Shown here: in pieces, positions 8,939 to 18,823 of the stretch
Layout of the letters: each line of letters begins with the position of its first letter
Numbering within the stretch: the first letter of the stretch is position 1
From: Aggregatibacter kilianii
GTDB lineage: Bacteria > Pseudomonadota > Gammaproteobacteria > Enterobacterales > Pasteurellaceae
Assembly: GCF_003129965.1 (NCBI RefSeq)
Contig: NZ_NRCJ01000011.1
Span: 1 to 64,000 of the forward strand
Length of the DNA stretch: 64,000 bases
Direction: 5' to 3'
Notes under the pieces: generated by a model
The model's database searches: none
The model's input: the letters and a program-made list of their open reading frames with translations, nothing else
Told to the model about the DNA's origin: nothing
Made by a program: the position numbers and the translations under genes

Positions 8939-8962
8939 AGAAAGGGCGTTAAACGCCCTTTG
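8939..8962 (-). terminator. terminator of the siderophore receptor gene
   Basis: AAAGGGCGTT and AACGCCCTTT form a near-perfect palindrome, followed on the minus strand by CTTTTT. It lies 16 bases after the receptor stop codon and just before the ABC transporter start, so read-through would be needed to couple the two. Confidence 0.8.
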
Positions 8963-8978
8963 GGATTAAATTTGTTTA

Positions 8979-11141
8979 TTAGAACTCGACTTTAGCGTTG
9001 AGGAAGACTTCACGACCGTAACCTAAAGAAATCGGTACGATGTATTGATCCGCATTGCCTGAAGTGGATTGATAATAAACTTTATCGGACAAGTTTTTAC
9101 CATTCAATTGCAAGCTGACTTTCTTACCTGCTACTTTGGTTTCATAAGCTAAGAATGCATCATAAATCGTTGCATCAGGAATTTTGTAGCTTGTTGCATA
9201 GTCGGAAGTATAAGCATTCCAAGAGCCTAAATAACGTGCACCTGCACCGATTCGCCATTGTCCGTTTAGAAACTCGCCTAAATCATAGCTTAAGAATAAT
9301 GCCGCTTGATGTTTTGGCACACCATTTAACTGTTGACCGACTGCATCGGGATAACTTTTATTTTCACGATGTTTAACTTTAGTATAAGTATAGGTAGCAG
9401 AAGCACTTAATTTATCGGTAATATAACCGTTCACATCCACTTCTACCCCGCGAGAACGTTGCTTACCCGCAATATATACATCACCATTTGTATCGGTTTC
9501 TGCTACATTTTTCTTATCAATATTAAATAAAGCTAACGTTGCATTGATGTTGGCACTTTCATATTTCGTTCCGATTTCAATAGATTTACCTTCTTCCGGC
9601 TCTAAACCTGAATCAACTCTATTCGCAATGCTATATTGTGGTCGGAAAGATTCTGCATAGTTCGCATATGTTGCCCAATTTGGCGTGAATTTATACACAG
9701 CTCCGAATTGATAAAGTAGTTTGCCATCATTTTGTTTAGTATTCGGTTCAAACGGACTACCGATTTGATGACGTCCTGCAACCTGATCAAAATACTCATA
9801 ACGCAAACCACCGGTAACAATCACACTATCTGTCAGATATGCCGTATCTTGCACAAAAACACCAACGGTTTTAATGTTATTAATTTGATAGTTATTATTT
9901 CTTAACGTCTCACGTGCATCAGGATCAGTATAAACGGGGTTATCAATATTAATGTAACTCCAACCTCCATTGTTATACACCGGACCAGTAGTTCGGTAGT
10001 TGCGGGAAGCATCTACGCCAACAATAAAGCGGTTGGCAATTTCACCAATAGAAAATTCCCCAACTAAATTAAGAGATCCTGTATGTACACGTTGATCTGC
10101 CGCTTGTTTTTCCAAACGACGCAATGCCGTTCTTGGAGCTAAAACGCGGTTATTATACGCATAATTATTTGTATCATTGGTATTCACCGCTACCACACGG
10201 GTTTGACGATAATTATATTTATCGCGTGCGTAACCATAAGCAAAATTCAATTTCCATTGTTCACTTAATTTATGTTCGACTTTTACCTGAATATTGTCGG
10301 TTTTACCGTTGGTTTGGTTATTCGGCTCATCCAAACGACGCTCGGCGGGAATATTCACCACGGAACCATTCACCAGCTGCGTACCGCGATCAAAAGGTTG
10401 GGTGTAATCCAAATGTTCGTAAGCCAACAAGACTTTTGTGGTGTCGTTTTCCCAAGAAAGAGACGGAGCATAAGTAGTGGTTTCAATCTTGCCGAAATTA
10501 CGCCAGTAATCTTTATCCTTTTTGTCATAAATAAAGCGATAAGCAAAGCCGTTGCCTAAACCGCCTGTGGAATCCAATTGCATTCCCCACATATCGTTAT
10601 TGCCGACGGTACCACCCACAACGTGCTTACTTTCCTGTTGTGGCTTTTTAGTGATCACATTAATAATACCGCCAGGATCTTGAATACCGTAAAGCACGGA
10701 AGCGGGACCTTTTAACACCTCAACAGTTTCTGTTGTTGCACCGAAGTTATGCGACGGACCGGCTTGCATGCCATTACGCATAATGGAATTATCGCGATTA
10801 CCACCGAAACCACGTTTTTGCACCGCGTCAAACACACCGCCCAACGTATTAGCTTGGCTTACTCCGCTCACACTGGATAGTGCGTCAATTAAATCGTTCG
10901 GTTTACGATCTTCAATTAGTTTGGTTGTCACCACATTAACCGTGGTCGGTGTATCAATAATCGGCACGTTCACTTTGGAAACGGAAGAGGTTCCCACTGC
11001 GTGATAACCGACCTGTTGTAATTCTTCAGAGTTCACATCAACATTAATTTGATCCAACTTTTCGGTATTTTCCTCCGCATAAGCCGCCATAGATACCGCC
11101 GTTAAAAGTGCGGTGGAAATTAAACTTAATTTAAATTTCAT
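8979..11141 (-). CDS. TonB-dependent siderophore receptor
   Basis: Outer-membrane receptor of the FhuA/FoxA-like ferric-siderophore class, 720 aa. Signal peptide about 1-22 (ends AAYA). A TonB-box-like LDQINVDV near 29-36 precedes the plug domain (about 50-170), which carries [13 protein letters not shown] and the [11 protein letters not shown] motif. The remainder is a 22-strand barrel ending in KVEF with the C-terminal Phe needed for outer-membrane insertion. It is probably Fur-controlled (possible box at 11198). The substrate cannot be named from sequence; the family takes hydroxamates and similar ferric chelates. No siderophore synthesis genes are present nearby, so it likely pirates xenosiderophores. 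Confidence 0.92.
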   Translation of the reverse strand: MKFKLSLISTALLTAVSMAAYAEENTEKLDQINVDVNSEELQQVGYHAVGTSSVSKVNVPIIDTPTTVNVVTTKLIEDRKPNDLIDALSSVSGVSQANTLGGVFDAVQKRGFGGNRDNSIMRNGMQAGPSHNFGATTETVEVLKGPASVLYGIQDPGGIINVITKKPQQESKHVVGGTVGNNDMWGMQLDSTGGLGNGFAYRFIYDKKDKDYWRNFGKIETTTYAPSLSWENDTTKVLLAYEHLDYTQPFDRGTQLVNGSVVNIPAERRLDEPNNQTNGKTDNIQVKVEHKLSEQWKLNFAYGYARDKYNYRQTRVVAVNTNDTNNYAYNNRVLAPRTALRRLEKQAADQRVHTGSLNLVGEFSIGEIANRFIVGVDASRNYRTTGPVYNNGGWSYINIDNPVYTDPDARETLRNNNYQINNIKTVGVFVQDTAYLTDSVIVTGGLRYEYFDQVAGRHQIGSPFEPNTKQNDGKLLYQFGAVYKFTPNWATYANYAESFRPQYSIANRVDSGLEPEEGKSIEIGTKYESANINATLALFNIDKKNVAETDTNGDVYIAGKQRSRGVEVDVNGYITDKLSASATYTYTKVKHRENKSYPDAVGQQLNGVPKHQAALFLSYDLGEFLNGQWRIGAGARYLGSWNAYTSDYATSYKIPDATIYDAFLAYETKVAGKKVSLQLNGKNLSDKVYYQSTSGNADQYIVPISLGYGREVFLNAKVEF

Positions 11142-11174
11142 AAAAGTTACCTTTTCAAGTCAAAAAACGGCGAC

Positions 11175-11216
11175 AGTATAGCTGAAAAGTTTCAGGCATA
11201 AAATATAATCATTCTC
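11175..11216 (-). promoter_or_regulatory. receptor promoter with possible Fur box
   Basis: On the minus strand, GAGAATGATTATATTTTAT (11216-11198) matches the 19-base Fur consensus at about 12 positions. A TATACT -10 element lies at 11180-11175, with the receptor ATG 34 bases further on. Repression by iron is inferred from this and from the nature of the gene. Confidence 0.5.
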
Positions 11217-11267
11217 TTTTTTATCGAAAGACGAAAAAACGCCGCAAAAACCCACCGCACTTTACAT

Positions 11268-11297
11268 GAAAAAAGCCCGCTGCTAATGCAACGGGCG
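11268..11297 (-). terminator. terminator of the MATE pump gene
   Basis: GCCCGTTGC and GCAGCGGGC arms (one mismatch) close a four-base loop and are followed by six T on the minus strand. It lies eight bases past the norM stop. Confidence 0.85.
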
Positions 11298-11304
11298 TTG
11301 AGGT

Positions 11305-12702
11305 TTATTTTAATTTTTCTAATCGTGTCAGCAAGATATCGTCCGGTTGCCCTTGTGTTTTTCGCAGGCGATAGAACAATAAAATCGCCGCGATAGTAAG
11401 GCTTACCACAAAGGCAATCCAGAAGCCTTTTGCCGCAATGCCGCCGGGGATAATCAAATCGGTACGCGCCAAGGTGTAGCCCAACGGCATACCGACGCCC
11501 CAATAGCAAAACAACGTGATGTATAAAATCGCTTGGGTGTCTTTATAACCGCGCAGGACACCGCCGATGATGACTTGTATGGTGTCGGAAAATTGATATA
11601 ACGCCGCCAACAATAACAATGATCCCGCCATGGCGATAACCTCCATGTCGGTCACGAAAATCGAGGCGATTTGCTCTCTCAGGGTAACCGTTAAAAATGC
11701 CGTCACCACCGCCACAGACAGCCCCACCGCCAAGGCGGAATAAGTGACCTGTTTAGCACCGCTCGGGGATTTTTCGCCCAAACGTTGCCCCACCAAAATC
11801 GTCGTCGCCATGCCGAGCGACATCGGCAACATAAACACAAAGGAACTGGTGTTCAGCGCAATTTGGTGGCTCGCCACCACATCAGAACCAAGGGGCGATA
11901 AGAATAAAGATGTCAGCGCAAACAACGCCACTTCACAACATAACGCCATAGCAATAGGAAAACCCAGTTTCAGCAACTTGCGCAAGGTGTTCATGTTCGG
12001 GCGTTCAATGATATTGGCAAATACCTTCAGATCCCGCTGATTTTTTGCCCGCATACAATAGCCCAACATCAGCAGGCACATCATCCAATTTACGATTGCC
12101 GTGGCGATACCGCACCCCACCGCGCCGAATGCCGGCACGCCGAATTTGCCGTAAATAAAAATATAATTAAGCGGAATATTCAGCATTAAACCAAGAAAGG
12201 TAATCACCATCGCCGGTTTGGTTTTTGCGATGCCATCATTTAAACAGCGGAAATTAATCATCAGCAAGTAGCCCGGTAAGCCCCAAACCATGGCGTGTAA
12301 ATAGCCAATGGTAATCTCCGCCAGGCGCGGTTCCATGTCCATTTTTTGTAGCACAACATCGCTGTTATAAATCAGCAAACCAAGCGGAATACAGCTAAAC
12401 AATACAATCCAAATGCCTTGGCGCACTTGGTGGGCAATGCGTTTGCGTTGTCCGGAGCCGTTTAAATAGGAAATCGTCGGTGGCAGCGCGAGCAGTAAAC
12501 CATGCCCAAATAACACCAACGGCAGCCAAATAGACGCGCCCACGGAAATCGCCGCCATGTCCGCCGCGCTGACACGCCCTGCCATGATGGTATCCACCAG
12601 CCCCATGGAATTTTGTGCAATTTGTGCAAGCAGAATGGGAATGGCGATAGCAATTAATTTTTTAGCTTCAATATGATATTCTTTGACGATTGTTAAATTC
12701 AT
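11305..12702 (-). CDS. norM: MATE-family multidrug efflux pump (NorM/HmrM)
   Basis: A 465-residue, 12-span inner-membrane antiporter that expels cationic drugs and dyes using a Na+ or H+ gradient. Family motifs visible are [20 protein letters not shown] in the first span and the [17 protein letters not shown] loop before the fifth. The H. influenzae orthologue HmrM is Na+-coupled; coupling here is inferred. The open frame extends upstream to 12816, but the ATG at 12702 with an AGAG site and normal family length is preferred; the longer version would overlap divergent ribE. Only 24 bp separate it from ribE, so the two promoters must overlap the opposite coding region. Confidence 0.92.
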   Translation of the reverse strand: MNLTIVKEYHIEAKKLIAIAIPILLAQIAQNSMGLVDTIMAGRVSAADMAAISVGASIWLPLVLFGHGLLLALPPTISYLNGSGQRKRIAHQVRQGIWIVLFSCIPLGLLIYNSDVVLQKMDMEPRLAEITIGYLHAMVWGLPGYLLMINFRCLNDGIAKTKPAMVITFLGLMLNIPLNYIFIYGKFGVPAFGAVGCGIATAIVNWMMCLLMLGYCMRAKNQRDLKVFANIIERPNMNTLRKLLKLGFPIAMALCCEVALFALTSLFLSPLGSDVVASHQIALNTSSFVFMLPMSLGMATTILVGQRLGEKSPSGAKQVTYSALAVGLSVAVVTAFLTVTLREQIASIFVTDMEVIAMAGSLLLLAALYQFSDTIQVIIGGVLRGYKDTQAILYITLFCYWGVGMPLGYTLARTDLIIPGGIAAKGFWIAFVVSLTIAAILLFYRLRKTQGQPDDILLTRLEKLK

Positions 12703-12726
12703 AAATAGAGAGATTTTGAGGTCACT

Positions 12727-13341
12727 ATGTTTACAGGTATTGTGCAAGGTACCGCACAAATTAGGGCGATCACGGAAAGGGCTAATTTTAGAACACACCA
12801 GGTGGAAATGCCACAAGAAATGCTGAAAGGATTACAAATCGGCGCGTCCGTTGCGCATAACGGCGTATGTTTGACCGTAACGGAAATTAGGGGAAATCTG
12901 GTCCGTTTCGACTTAATGCAGGAAACCCTGAAAATCACCAATTTGGGCGAATTAAAGGTGGGCGACTTCGTGAATATTGAACGCGCTATGCAAATGGGTA
13001 CGGAAATCGGCGGGCATATTTTATCCGGTCATGTGTATTGCACGGCGGAAATCGTTGAGCGCATTCCATCCGAAAACAACCTGCAAATCTGGTTCCAACT
13101 GCCGACAAAAGCGATGATGAAATATGTCCTAACCAAAGGCTTCATCGCTGTGGACGGCATCAGTTTAACCATCGGCGAAGTGCGGGAACAACGCTTTTGC
13201 GTCAACCTGATCCCAGAAACGATTCACCGTACGCTTATCGGTAAAAAAGAGGTGGGCGAAAAAGTAAATATCGAAATCGACCCGCAAACCCAAGCCATCG
13301 TCGATACGGTGGAACGCTATCTGGCGCAGAAAGAGGCGTAA
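12727..13341 (+). CDS. ribE: riboflavin synthase alpha chain
   Basis: Converts two molecules of 6,7-dimethyl-8-ribityllumazine to riboflavin and a pyrimidine product. The 204 aa protein consists of two lumazine-binding repeats, about 1-97 (MFTGIVQ start, HNGVCLTV) and 98-195 ([19 protein letters not shown]). Length and N-terminus are typical. It is divergent from norM with 24 bp between the start codons, the same pairing I recall in H. influenzae. No other riboflavin gene is adjacent and no FMN riboswitch fits in the short leader. Confidence 0.96.
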   Translation: MFTGIVQGTAQIRAITERANFRTHQVEMPQEMLKGLQIGASVAHNGVCLTVTEIRGNLVRFDLMQETLKITNLGELKVGDFVNIERAMQMGTEIGGHILSGHVYCTAEIVERIPSENNLQIWFQLPTKAMMKYVLTKGFIAVDGISLTIGEVREQRFCVNLIPETIHRTLIGKKEVGEKVNIEIDPQTQAIVDTVERYLAQKEA

Positions 13342-13442
13342 AAAGTGCGGTTGTTTTTCGCGGTGTTTTTTCAACAGAATTCATTAGCTAAAGCGACCGT
13401 TTTGCATTAGAATCACCCGTCAATTTTTTCAAAGAGATTATT

Positions 13443-13745
13443 ATGTCAATTACATTATCAACAAAACAAAAGCAATATTTAAAAGGTCTCGCCCATCATT
13501 TAAGCCCGGTGGTGATGCTCGGCGGTAACGGTTTAACGGAAGGTGTGCTGGCGGAAATTGATTTATCGCTGAATCATCATGAATTGATTAAAGTGAAAAT
13601 CAGCGGTTCCGATCGTGAAACCAAACAATTAATTATCGATGCCATTGTGCGCGAAACCGGCGCGGCGGCGGTGCAAACCATCGGTCATGTGCTGGTGTTA
13701 TATCGTCCTAGCGAAGAAAATAAAATTCAGCTTCCGCGTAAATAA
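13443..13745 (+). CDS. yhbY: ribosome assembly RNA-binding protein YhbY
   Basis: A 100-residue CRM-domain (CRS1-YhbY) protein that associates with pre-50S subunits. It shows LSTKQKQYLKGLAHHL at the start, the LGGNGLTEGVLAEID segment with the GxxG-type RNA-binding loop, and VQTIGHVLVLYR at the end. Monocistronic, with AGAGA upstream of the ATG and a strong terminator 18 bases after the stop. It is convergent with greA, as in many gammaproteobacteria where yhbY and greA are neighbours. Confidence 0.95.
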   Translation: MSITLSTKQKQYLKGLAHHLSPVVMLGGNGLTEGVLAEIDLSLNHHELIKVKISGSDRETKQLIIDAIVRETGAAAVQTIGHVLVLYRPSEENKIQLPRK

Positions 13746-13762
13746 GCGAAAAGCAAACATAA

Positions 13763-13788
13763 AAAAGGCAGTTTTTTAACTGCCTTTT
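13763..13788 (+). terminator. intrinsic terminator of yhbY
   Basis: AAAAGGCAGT, a six-base loop and ACTGCCTTTT form a perfect stem with flanking A and T tracts. It may also serve the convergent greA. Confidence 0.9.
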
Positions 13789-13805
13789 GATTATTTAGAT
13801 GACTA

Positions 13806-13838
13806 AGACATCGGGACGGCACAGGACCGCCCCATCTA
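13806..13838. repeat. worn GC-rich repeat fragment
   Basis: GGGACGGCACAGGACCGCCCC resembles one arm of the 7046 and 31572 elements with small deletions. It fills the gap between the yhbY terminator and the greA stop codon. Confidence 0.5.
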
Positions 13839-13839
13839 A

Positions 13840-14316
13840 CTAAACATAATCCACTTCAATAATTTCAAATTCGACTGCACCGCCCGGTGTCGTGATGTTG
13901 ACGACATCGTCTACCTCTTTGCCCACCAAACCGCGTGCAATAGGTGAATTCACGGAAATCAGCCCGTTTTTAATGTCCGCTTCGTCATCGCCCACAATAC
14001 GATAGCTCACTTCTTCATCCGTGTTGGTATTGATCAGCACCACGGTCGCGCCGAAAATCACTTTGCCGTTATTCGGGATTTTGGTGACATCAATTACTTG
14101 GCTGTTGGCGAGTTTGCCTTCAATTTCCTGAATGCGCCCTTCGCAGAAACCTTGTTGTTCGCGGGCGGCATGATATTCCGCATTTTCTTTTAAATCGCCA
14201 TGTTCGCGTGCTTCCGCAATGGCTTTGATGATTTCCGGGCGACGTTCGTTTTTCAGATAATCCAGTTCCTCACGCAATAATTGTGCGCCGCGAACGGTCA
14301 TTGGAATTTGTTGCAT
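13840..14316 (-). CDS. greA: transcription elongation factor GreA
   Basis: Rescues backtracked RNA polymerase by stimulating transcript cleavage. The 158 aa protein has the N-terminal coiled coil (about 1-75) with acidic tip residues in the [14 protein letters not shown] region and the C-terminal FKBP-like domain. [17 protein letters not shown] near the start and [11 protein letters not shown] near the end are typical. It has a long leader with an intrinsic terminator (14340-14374) that may attenuate its own synthesis. It is divergent from dacB. Confidence 0.97.
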   Translation of the reverse strand: MQQIPMTVRGAQLLREELDYLKNERRPEIIKAIAEAREHGDLKENAEYHAAREQQGFCEGRIQEIEGKLANSQVIDVTKIPNNGKVIFGATVVLINTNTDEEVSYRIVGDDEADIKNGLISVNSPIARGLVGKEVDDVVNITTPGGAVEFEIIEVDYV

Positions 14317-14339
14317 TCTTCTTTTCCCTAAATTTGAAT

Positions 14340-14374
14340 AAAAGAAAAACCGTGGAATCCAAAGGATTCCACAG
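14340..14374 (-). terminator. intrinsic terminator inside the greA leader (attenuator)
   Basis: On the minus strand GTGGAATCC, a three-base loop and GGATTCCAC are followed by GG and a T-rich run, all before the greA ATG at 14316. Upstream, TTGCTA (14460-14455) and AATAAT (14437-14432) spaced by 17 bases make a good sigma-70 promoter, so the leader transcript would be about 80-90 nt if stopped here. E. coli greA has a comparable leader terminator that yields GraL small RNAs; the parallel is inferred. Confidence 0.7.
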
Positions 14375-14431
14375 TATCAATTAATTGGTTATGGTGGGAG
14401 AAAAGCATTTACTCCCGCGTATTCGCGTACT

Positions 14432-14460
14432 ATTATTGTTCGTCTTTCAAAAAATAGCAA
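14432..14460 (-). promoter_or_regulatory. greA promoter
   Basis: -35 TTGCTA and -10 AATAAT with 17-base spacing on the minus strand, just behind the dacB start region. It overlaps the dacB leader, so the two promoters may interfere. Confidence 0.55.
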
Positions 14461-14475
14461 CCTCAAGCACGAATT

Positions 14476-15918
14476 ATGTATAAATTTTCACCACGTCATC
14501 TTTTTCAAAAAACACTCTTATTACTTAGCCTTGGCATCGCCACTTCCACTTTCGCCGAAGTAAATATCGGCAACTACACCGCCAATCTTCCCGAAGGGGC
14601 GAATTTGGCGTTTATGGCAAAAAACATCAATCAGGATAGCATCATTGCCGACTACAACGGGCAAACGTTCATGCTCCCCGCCAGCACGCAAAAAGTCTTC
14701 ACCGCGTTAGCGGCTAAATTGGCGCTCGGCGATTCATTTCAATTTCAGACCGCACTTTTAACCAACGGCAAAGTGCAAAACGGGCAATTAAACGGCGATT
14801 TAATCGTGCGCTTCACCGGCGACCCCGATTTGACCAGCGGGCAATTATTTAATTTATTATCGGAATTAAAGAAACAAAACATCAGCAAAATTACCGGCAA
14901 TCTGATTTTGGATACGTCCGTATTTAGAGGACATGACCGCGGTTTAGGCTGGATTTGGAACGACTTGACCATGTGTTTTAACGCACCGCCTGCCGCCGTG
15001 AACATTGATAATAACTGTTTCTATGTGGACATTGACGCCAACCAGCCGGAAGGACAACCGGTGAAATTCAACGTGCCGTCGCAATACCCGATTCAGGTGT
15101 TCGGTCAGGTTTATGTGGCGGGCAAAGAGGAAGCGCCTTATTGCCAGCTGGATGCCATCGTACATGACAACAACCGCTATCAGGTAAAAGGCTGCTTGGC
15201 GCGTCAAGCCAAACCTTTCGGCTTAAGTTTTGCCGTGCAGGATCCGGATGCCTTTGCCGCCGCCGTGATTCAACGTCAACTAAAACGCCTGAATATTGAA
15301 TTGAACGGACAGGTGCAACAGCCTTATCGCCAACAACAAGGGCAGCTCTTGGCGCAGCATTTATCCAAACCCTTGCCCGATCTCATCAAAAAAATGATGA
15401 AAAAATCCGACAATCAAATTGCCGACGCCCTGTTCCGCACTATCGCCTATCAACAATACAAACGCCCCGCGTCCTTCCAACTGGGCACATTGGCAATGAA
15501 ACGCGTGTTATCGCAAGTGGGCATTAAGTTCGGCAACAGCGTTATCGCCGACGGATCGGGTCTTTCCCGTCATAATCTGGTCGCGCCGCAAACCATGTTA
15601 CAGGTGCTGGACTACATCGCGAAAAATGAAGACAAATTGCATTTACTGGACACCTTCCCTATCGCCGGTGTGGACGGCACATTAAGCGGACGCGGATCCT
15701 TAATCAATCCGCCGTTGGTGAAAAACGTCATCGCCAAAACCGGCGCATTGAAAGGTGTGTACAATCTGGCAGGTTATCTCACCAACGCGCGCGGCGAAAA
15801 AGTGGCGTTCGTGCAATTTATCAACGGCTACTCCACCGGCGATCTGGAAAGCAAAACCAAACGCGCCCCTCTGGTGCAATTTGAAAGCGGCGTGTATAAC
15901 GCCTTATATCAGGATTAA
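14476..15918 (+). CDS. dacB: D-alanyl-D-alanine carboxypeptidase/endopeptidase PBP4
   Basis: Periplasmic class C penicillin-binding protein that trims and cleaves peptidoglycan cross-links. A signal peptide of about 27 residues (ends STFA) leads the mature protein. The active-site triad is complete: Ser70-Thr-Gln-Lys73, SDN at 311-313 and KTG at 421-423. The roughly 200-residue insertion between the first two motifs is the extra domains II and III typical of PBP4. Total 480 aa matches E. coli DacB (477). Monocistronic, ending at a long bidirectional hairpin shared with folE. Confidence 0.96.
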   Translation: MYKFSPRHLFQKTLLLLSLGIATSTFAEVNIGNYTANLPEGANLAFMAKNINQDSIIADYNGQTFMLPASTQKVFTALAAKLALGDSFQFQTALLTNGKVQNGQLNGDLIVRFTGDPDLTSGQLFNLLSELKKQNISKITGNLILDTSVFRGHDRGLGWIWNDLTMCFNAPPAAVNIDNNCFYVDIDANQPEGQPVKFNVPSQYPIQVFGQVYVAGKEEAPYCQLDAIVHDNNRYQVKGCLARQAKPFGLSFAVQDPDAFAAAVIQRQLKRLNIELNGQVQQPYRQQQGQLLAQHLSKPLPDLIKKMMKKSDNQIADALFRTIAYQQYKRPASFQLGTLAMKRVLSQVGIKFGNSVIADGSGLSRHNLVAPQTMLQVLDYIAKNEDKLHLLDTFPIAGVDGTLSGRGSLINPPLVKNVIAKTGALKGVYNLAGYLTNARGEKVAFVQFINGYSTGDLESKTKRAPLVQFESGVYNALYQD

Positions 15919-15937
15919 TTAAGCTGAATTGAGAAAC

Positions 15938-15998
15938 AAAAGTGCGGTGGATTTTCGTAGCGTTTTAAAAACGTTTCAAAAATCCACCGCACTTTTTA
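15938..15998. terminator. long paired uptake-sequence terminator between dacB and folE
   Basis: Arms AAAGTGCGGTGGATTTT and AAAAATCCACCGCACTTTTT enclose an inner AACGTT-type palindrome. It serves the convergent dacB and folE genes. Its architecture (uptake core, extended stem, AAACGTTT centre) recurs at 31665, 41162, 50469 and 61676. Confidence 0.85.
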
Positions 15999-16017
15999 GT
16001 TTTAGAAAACTGTCGAA

Positions 16018-16674
16018 TTATTTATTAATCAAACTCAAAAATTCTTTACGGGTTTCCCGATCTTCCAAGAACACCCCGCCGAAAGCAGACGTCACCGTGT
16101 AGCTGTTGGCATCCTTGATACCGCGACATTTCACGCAGAAGTGGGTGGCTTTCACATACACCGCCACATCGTCCGTTTCTAAAATGGTTTGAAACGCCAG
16201 TAAAATTTGTTCCGTCAAACGTTCCTGTACTTGTGGGCGTTGAGCAAAAAACGCCACCACTCGATTAATTTTTGACAACCCGATAACCCATTTTTTCGGG
16301 TAATAGGCGACGGATACTTTGCCGTCGATGGTGACGAAGTGATGTTCGCAGGTACTGGTTAATGTGACATCGTTTACCAGCACCATTTCGCTCACTTTCA
16401 TGCGATTGGCAATGTTGGTAATCTTAGGAAAATTGGCATAGTCTAAGCCGCTGAAAATCTCATCAACAAACATTTTGGCAAGACGTGACGGGGTTTCTTC
16501 GATACTATCGTCGCACAAATCTAAACCGATTAAACGTAACACTTCCCGCATATGTTGTTCAATTTTAGTGCGACGTTCGTCTGTGCTTTCCTTCAACACC
16601 ACCATCGGTGTTTCAATTCCTTTCTGAACCAGTGCCGTACGGACTTTTTCTGCTTCAGGTGAAATATCGTTCAT
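16018..16674 (-). CDS. folE: GTP cyclohydrolase I (type IA)
   Basis: First step of folate synthesis: GTP to 7,8-dihydroneopterin triphosphate plus formate. The zinc ligands are visible: Cys109 and His112 in TCEHHF and Cys180 in HFCVKCRG. The 218 aa length and the [16 protein letters not shown] segment match the E. coli enzyme closely. Divergent from moeA with 190 bp between. folK, a later folate step, is in the same window at 50.5 kb but not linked in operon. Confidence 0.97.
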   Translation of the reverse strand: MNDISPEAEKVRTALVQKGIETPMVVLKESTDERRTKIEQHMREVLRLIGLDLCDDSIEETPSRLAKMFVDEIFSGLDYANFPKITNIANRMKVSEMVLVNDVTLTSTCEHHFVTIDGKVSVAYYPKKWVIGLSKINRVVAFFAQRPQVQERLTEQILLAFQTILETDDVAVYVKATHFCVKCRGIKDANSYTVTSAFGGVFLEDRETRKEFLSLINK

Positions 16675-16864
16675 TTACTGCTCCCAATAAAAATAATGGC
16701 GCATTTTAGCAAAATCAGGGGCAATAATAAAATGAGAATAATCGCTATATTCCATGAAAAGTTTTATTCCGAAATAAAGGAAAACACCACGTCATAAGTA
16801 TTTTTTGAAACATTCTCAACCCCGAGTATAATGACCGCACTTTTTATTCTTACAAGGATCCCGT

Positions 16865-18079
16865 ATGTTGCCGTTATCTCAAGCCCTTGAGCAAATGTTA
16901 AACCAACTTCCTTCTCCGACTGCCACGGAAACCCTCCCGATTCATCAAGCCGCGCAACGCATTTGTGCCGAGAATATCATTTCTCCGATTAACGTGCCCT
17001 CTTTCGACAATTCCGCCATGGACGGTTATGCCGTGCGGTTGGCGGATTTGCAGCAATCCATGACTTTATCCGTTGCGGGTAAAGCCTTTGCCGGTGCGCC
17101 CTTTGAGGGCGAATGGGCAGCGCAAAGTACGGTCAGAATTATGACCGGCGCCATGATTCCGCAGGGTGCCGATGCCGTGGTGATGCAGGAAGACGTTCAG
17201 GTAAACGATAACGGCACGGTGACTTTCGCAAGCCTGCCGAAGTTAAATCAAAACATTCGCCGTATCGGTGAAGATGTCAAACAGGGCGATGTGGTGTTGC
17301 AACAAGGCGCTTTATTGAACGCTGTCTCCTTACCGTTGCTCGCCTCCCTCGGCATTGAAAAAGTCAAGGTGTTCCCACGTCTCAAAGTGGCGGTGCTTTC
17401 CACCGGTGATGAGCTGGTTCCCGTGGGACAGCCGTTACAGGCGGGGCAAATTTACGACACCAACCGCTTCACCGTAAAACTGTTGTTGGAAAAATTAAAC
17501 TGTGAGGTGATGGATTTCGGCATTTTGCCCGATAACGAAGCGCAATTTGAAAAAGCCTTTGTAGAAGCGCAACAACAGGCGGATTTGGTGATCACCAGCG
17601 GCGGCGTTTCCGTGGGCGAAGCGGATTTCACCAAACATATTTTAGAGAAAGTGGGCAAAATCAATTTCTGGAAAATCGCCATTAAACCCGGTAAACCGTT
17701 CGCGTTCGGCAAATTGGAAAACGCCTGGTTCTGTGGGTTGCCGGGCAATCCCGTTTCCGCCTTGGTGACCTTCTATCAATTAGTGCAACCTGCCATTGCC
17801 AAACTCAGCGGCTACAGCCAATGGAAAGCGCCGGCACGTTTATCTGCCGTTGCCGCCGTGAATTTGAAAAAATCGCCGGGACGATTAGACTTCCAACGCG
17901 GCTACTATCAACTCAATGCACAAGGACAAATCGACGTGCAGCCGGTGGGCTTTCAAGGTTCCCATTTATTCAGCTCCTTTGTAAAAAGCAACTGCTTTAT
18001 CGTGCTGGAACAGGATCGCGGCAATGTGGCGGCGGGCGAAACTGTCACCATCGAACCGTTTAACGATTTATTACGCTAA
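16865..18079 (+). CDS. moeA: molybdopterin molybdenumtransferase MoeA
   Basis: Inserts molybdenum into adenylylated molybdopterin, the last step of Mo cofactor formation. The 404 aa protein shows the MoeA landmarks: SFDNSAMDGYAV near 46-57, MTGAMIPQGADAVVMQED near 94-111, VLSTGDELV near 177, and the MoCF-fold TSGGVSVGEADFTKH near 241-255. ITIEPFN-like C-terminal domain IV is present. It forms an operon with moeB, 15 bp downstream. AAGGATC lies upstream of the ATG. Confidence 0.97.
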   Translation: MLPLSQALEQMLNQLPSPTATETLPIHQAAQRICAENIISPINVPSFDNSAMDGYAVRLADLQQSMTLSVAGKAFAGAPFEGEWAAQSTVRIMTGAMIPQGADAVVMQEDVQVNDNGTVTFASLPKLNQNIRRIGEDVKQGDVVLQQGALLNAVSLPLLASLGIEKVKVFPRLKVAVLSTGDELVPVGQPLQAGQIYDTNRFTVKLLLEKLNCEVMDFGILPDNEAQFEKAFVEAQQQADLVITSGGVSVGEADFTKHILEKVGKINFWKIAIKPGKPFAFGKLENAWFCGLPGNPVSALVTFYQLVQPAIAKLSGYSQWKAPARLSAVAAVNLKKSPGRLDFQRGYYQLNAQGQIDVQPVGFQGSHLFSSFVKSNCFIVLEQDRGNVAAGETVTIEPFNDLLR

Positions 18080-18094
18080 TACATTGAGTTTGTT

Positions 18095-18823
18095 ATGGAA
18101 TTAACCCATCAGGAAGAATTGCGCTACAACCGCCAAATTGTGTTAAAAGACATTGATTTCGACGGGCAGGAAACGTTAAAAAGTAGCAAAATGCTCATTG
18201 TCGGTCTTGGCGGTTTAGGTTGCGCCGCCGGTCAATATTTAGCGGTTGCCGGCGTGGGGCATTTGACGTTGTTGGATTTCGACACCGTGGATTTATCCAA
18301 CTTGCAACGTCAGGTGTTGCATGACGACAGTCGTATCGGTATGCCGAAAACAGAATCGGCGCAACGCTCCCTGCAGCGTTTGAATCCGCATATTCAAGTG
18401 GACGCCATCCATCAATTACTGGATGAACAACAACTTAAGGAGTTGGTCGGCAAGTTTGACGTCGTGTTGGATTGCACCGATAACGTCACCACCCGCAATC
18501 AACTGGATTCCGCCTGCGCCGCCCATAAAATCCCGCTCATTTCCGGCGCCGCCATTCGCATGGAAGGACAGGTTTCCGTTTTCACTTACGAAGACAACAC
18601 ACCGACGTATCACACACTAAGCCGCTTATTCGGCGATAACGCATTAAGTTGCGTGGAAGCGGGCGTACTGGCGCCCATTGTGGGCTTGGTCGGTTCTATT
18701 CAAGCCCTTGAAGCCATCAAAGTGCGGTTGAAAATCGGCACGAATTTATGCGGTCGGTTATTGTTGATCGACGGCATGACGATGTCGGTTCGGGAAGTGA
18801 AATTGCCAAGTGGTAACGTGTAA
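18095..18823 (+). CDS. moeB: molybdopterin-synthase adenylyltransferase MoeB, lacking the zinc cysteines
   Basis: E1-like enzyme that adenylates the C-terminal glycine of MoaD. The ATP site VGLGGLG (36-42), Arg72 in NLQRQ, Lys85 and Asp129 in DCTDN are all in place, offset by one from the E. coli numbering. The four cysteines that hold the structural zinc in E. coli MoeB (C172, C175, C244, C247) are absent: the first pair reads Thr171 and Thr174 in PTYHTLSRLF, and the protein ends at KLPSGNV before the second CxxC. Length is 242 aa against 249. Since zinc is structural rather than catalytic, activity may persist. It is the second gene after moeA. Confidence 0.93.
   Translation: MELTHQEELRYNRQIVLKDIDFDGQETLKSSKMLIVGLGGLGCAAGQYLAVAGVGHLTLLDFDTVDLSNLQRQVLHDDSRIGMPKTESAQRSLQRLNPHIQVDAIHQLLDEQQLKELVGKFDVVLDCTDNVTTRNQLDSACAAHKIPLISGAAIRMEGQVSVFTYEDNTPTYHTLSRLFGDNALSCVEAGVLAPIVGLVGSIQALEAIKVRLKIGTNLCGRLLLIDGMTMSVREVKLPSGNV

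Noticed and set aside
12703-12816. 38-codon N-terminal extension of the MATE pump
   Set aside because: It would overlap the divergent ribE coding region, adds a non-family leader, and the internal ATG has better context.
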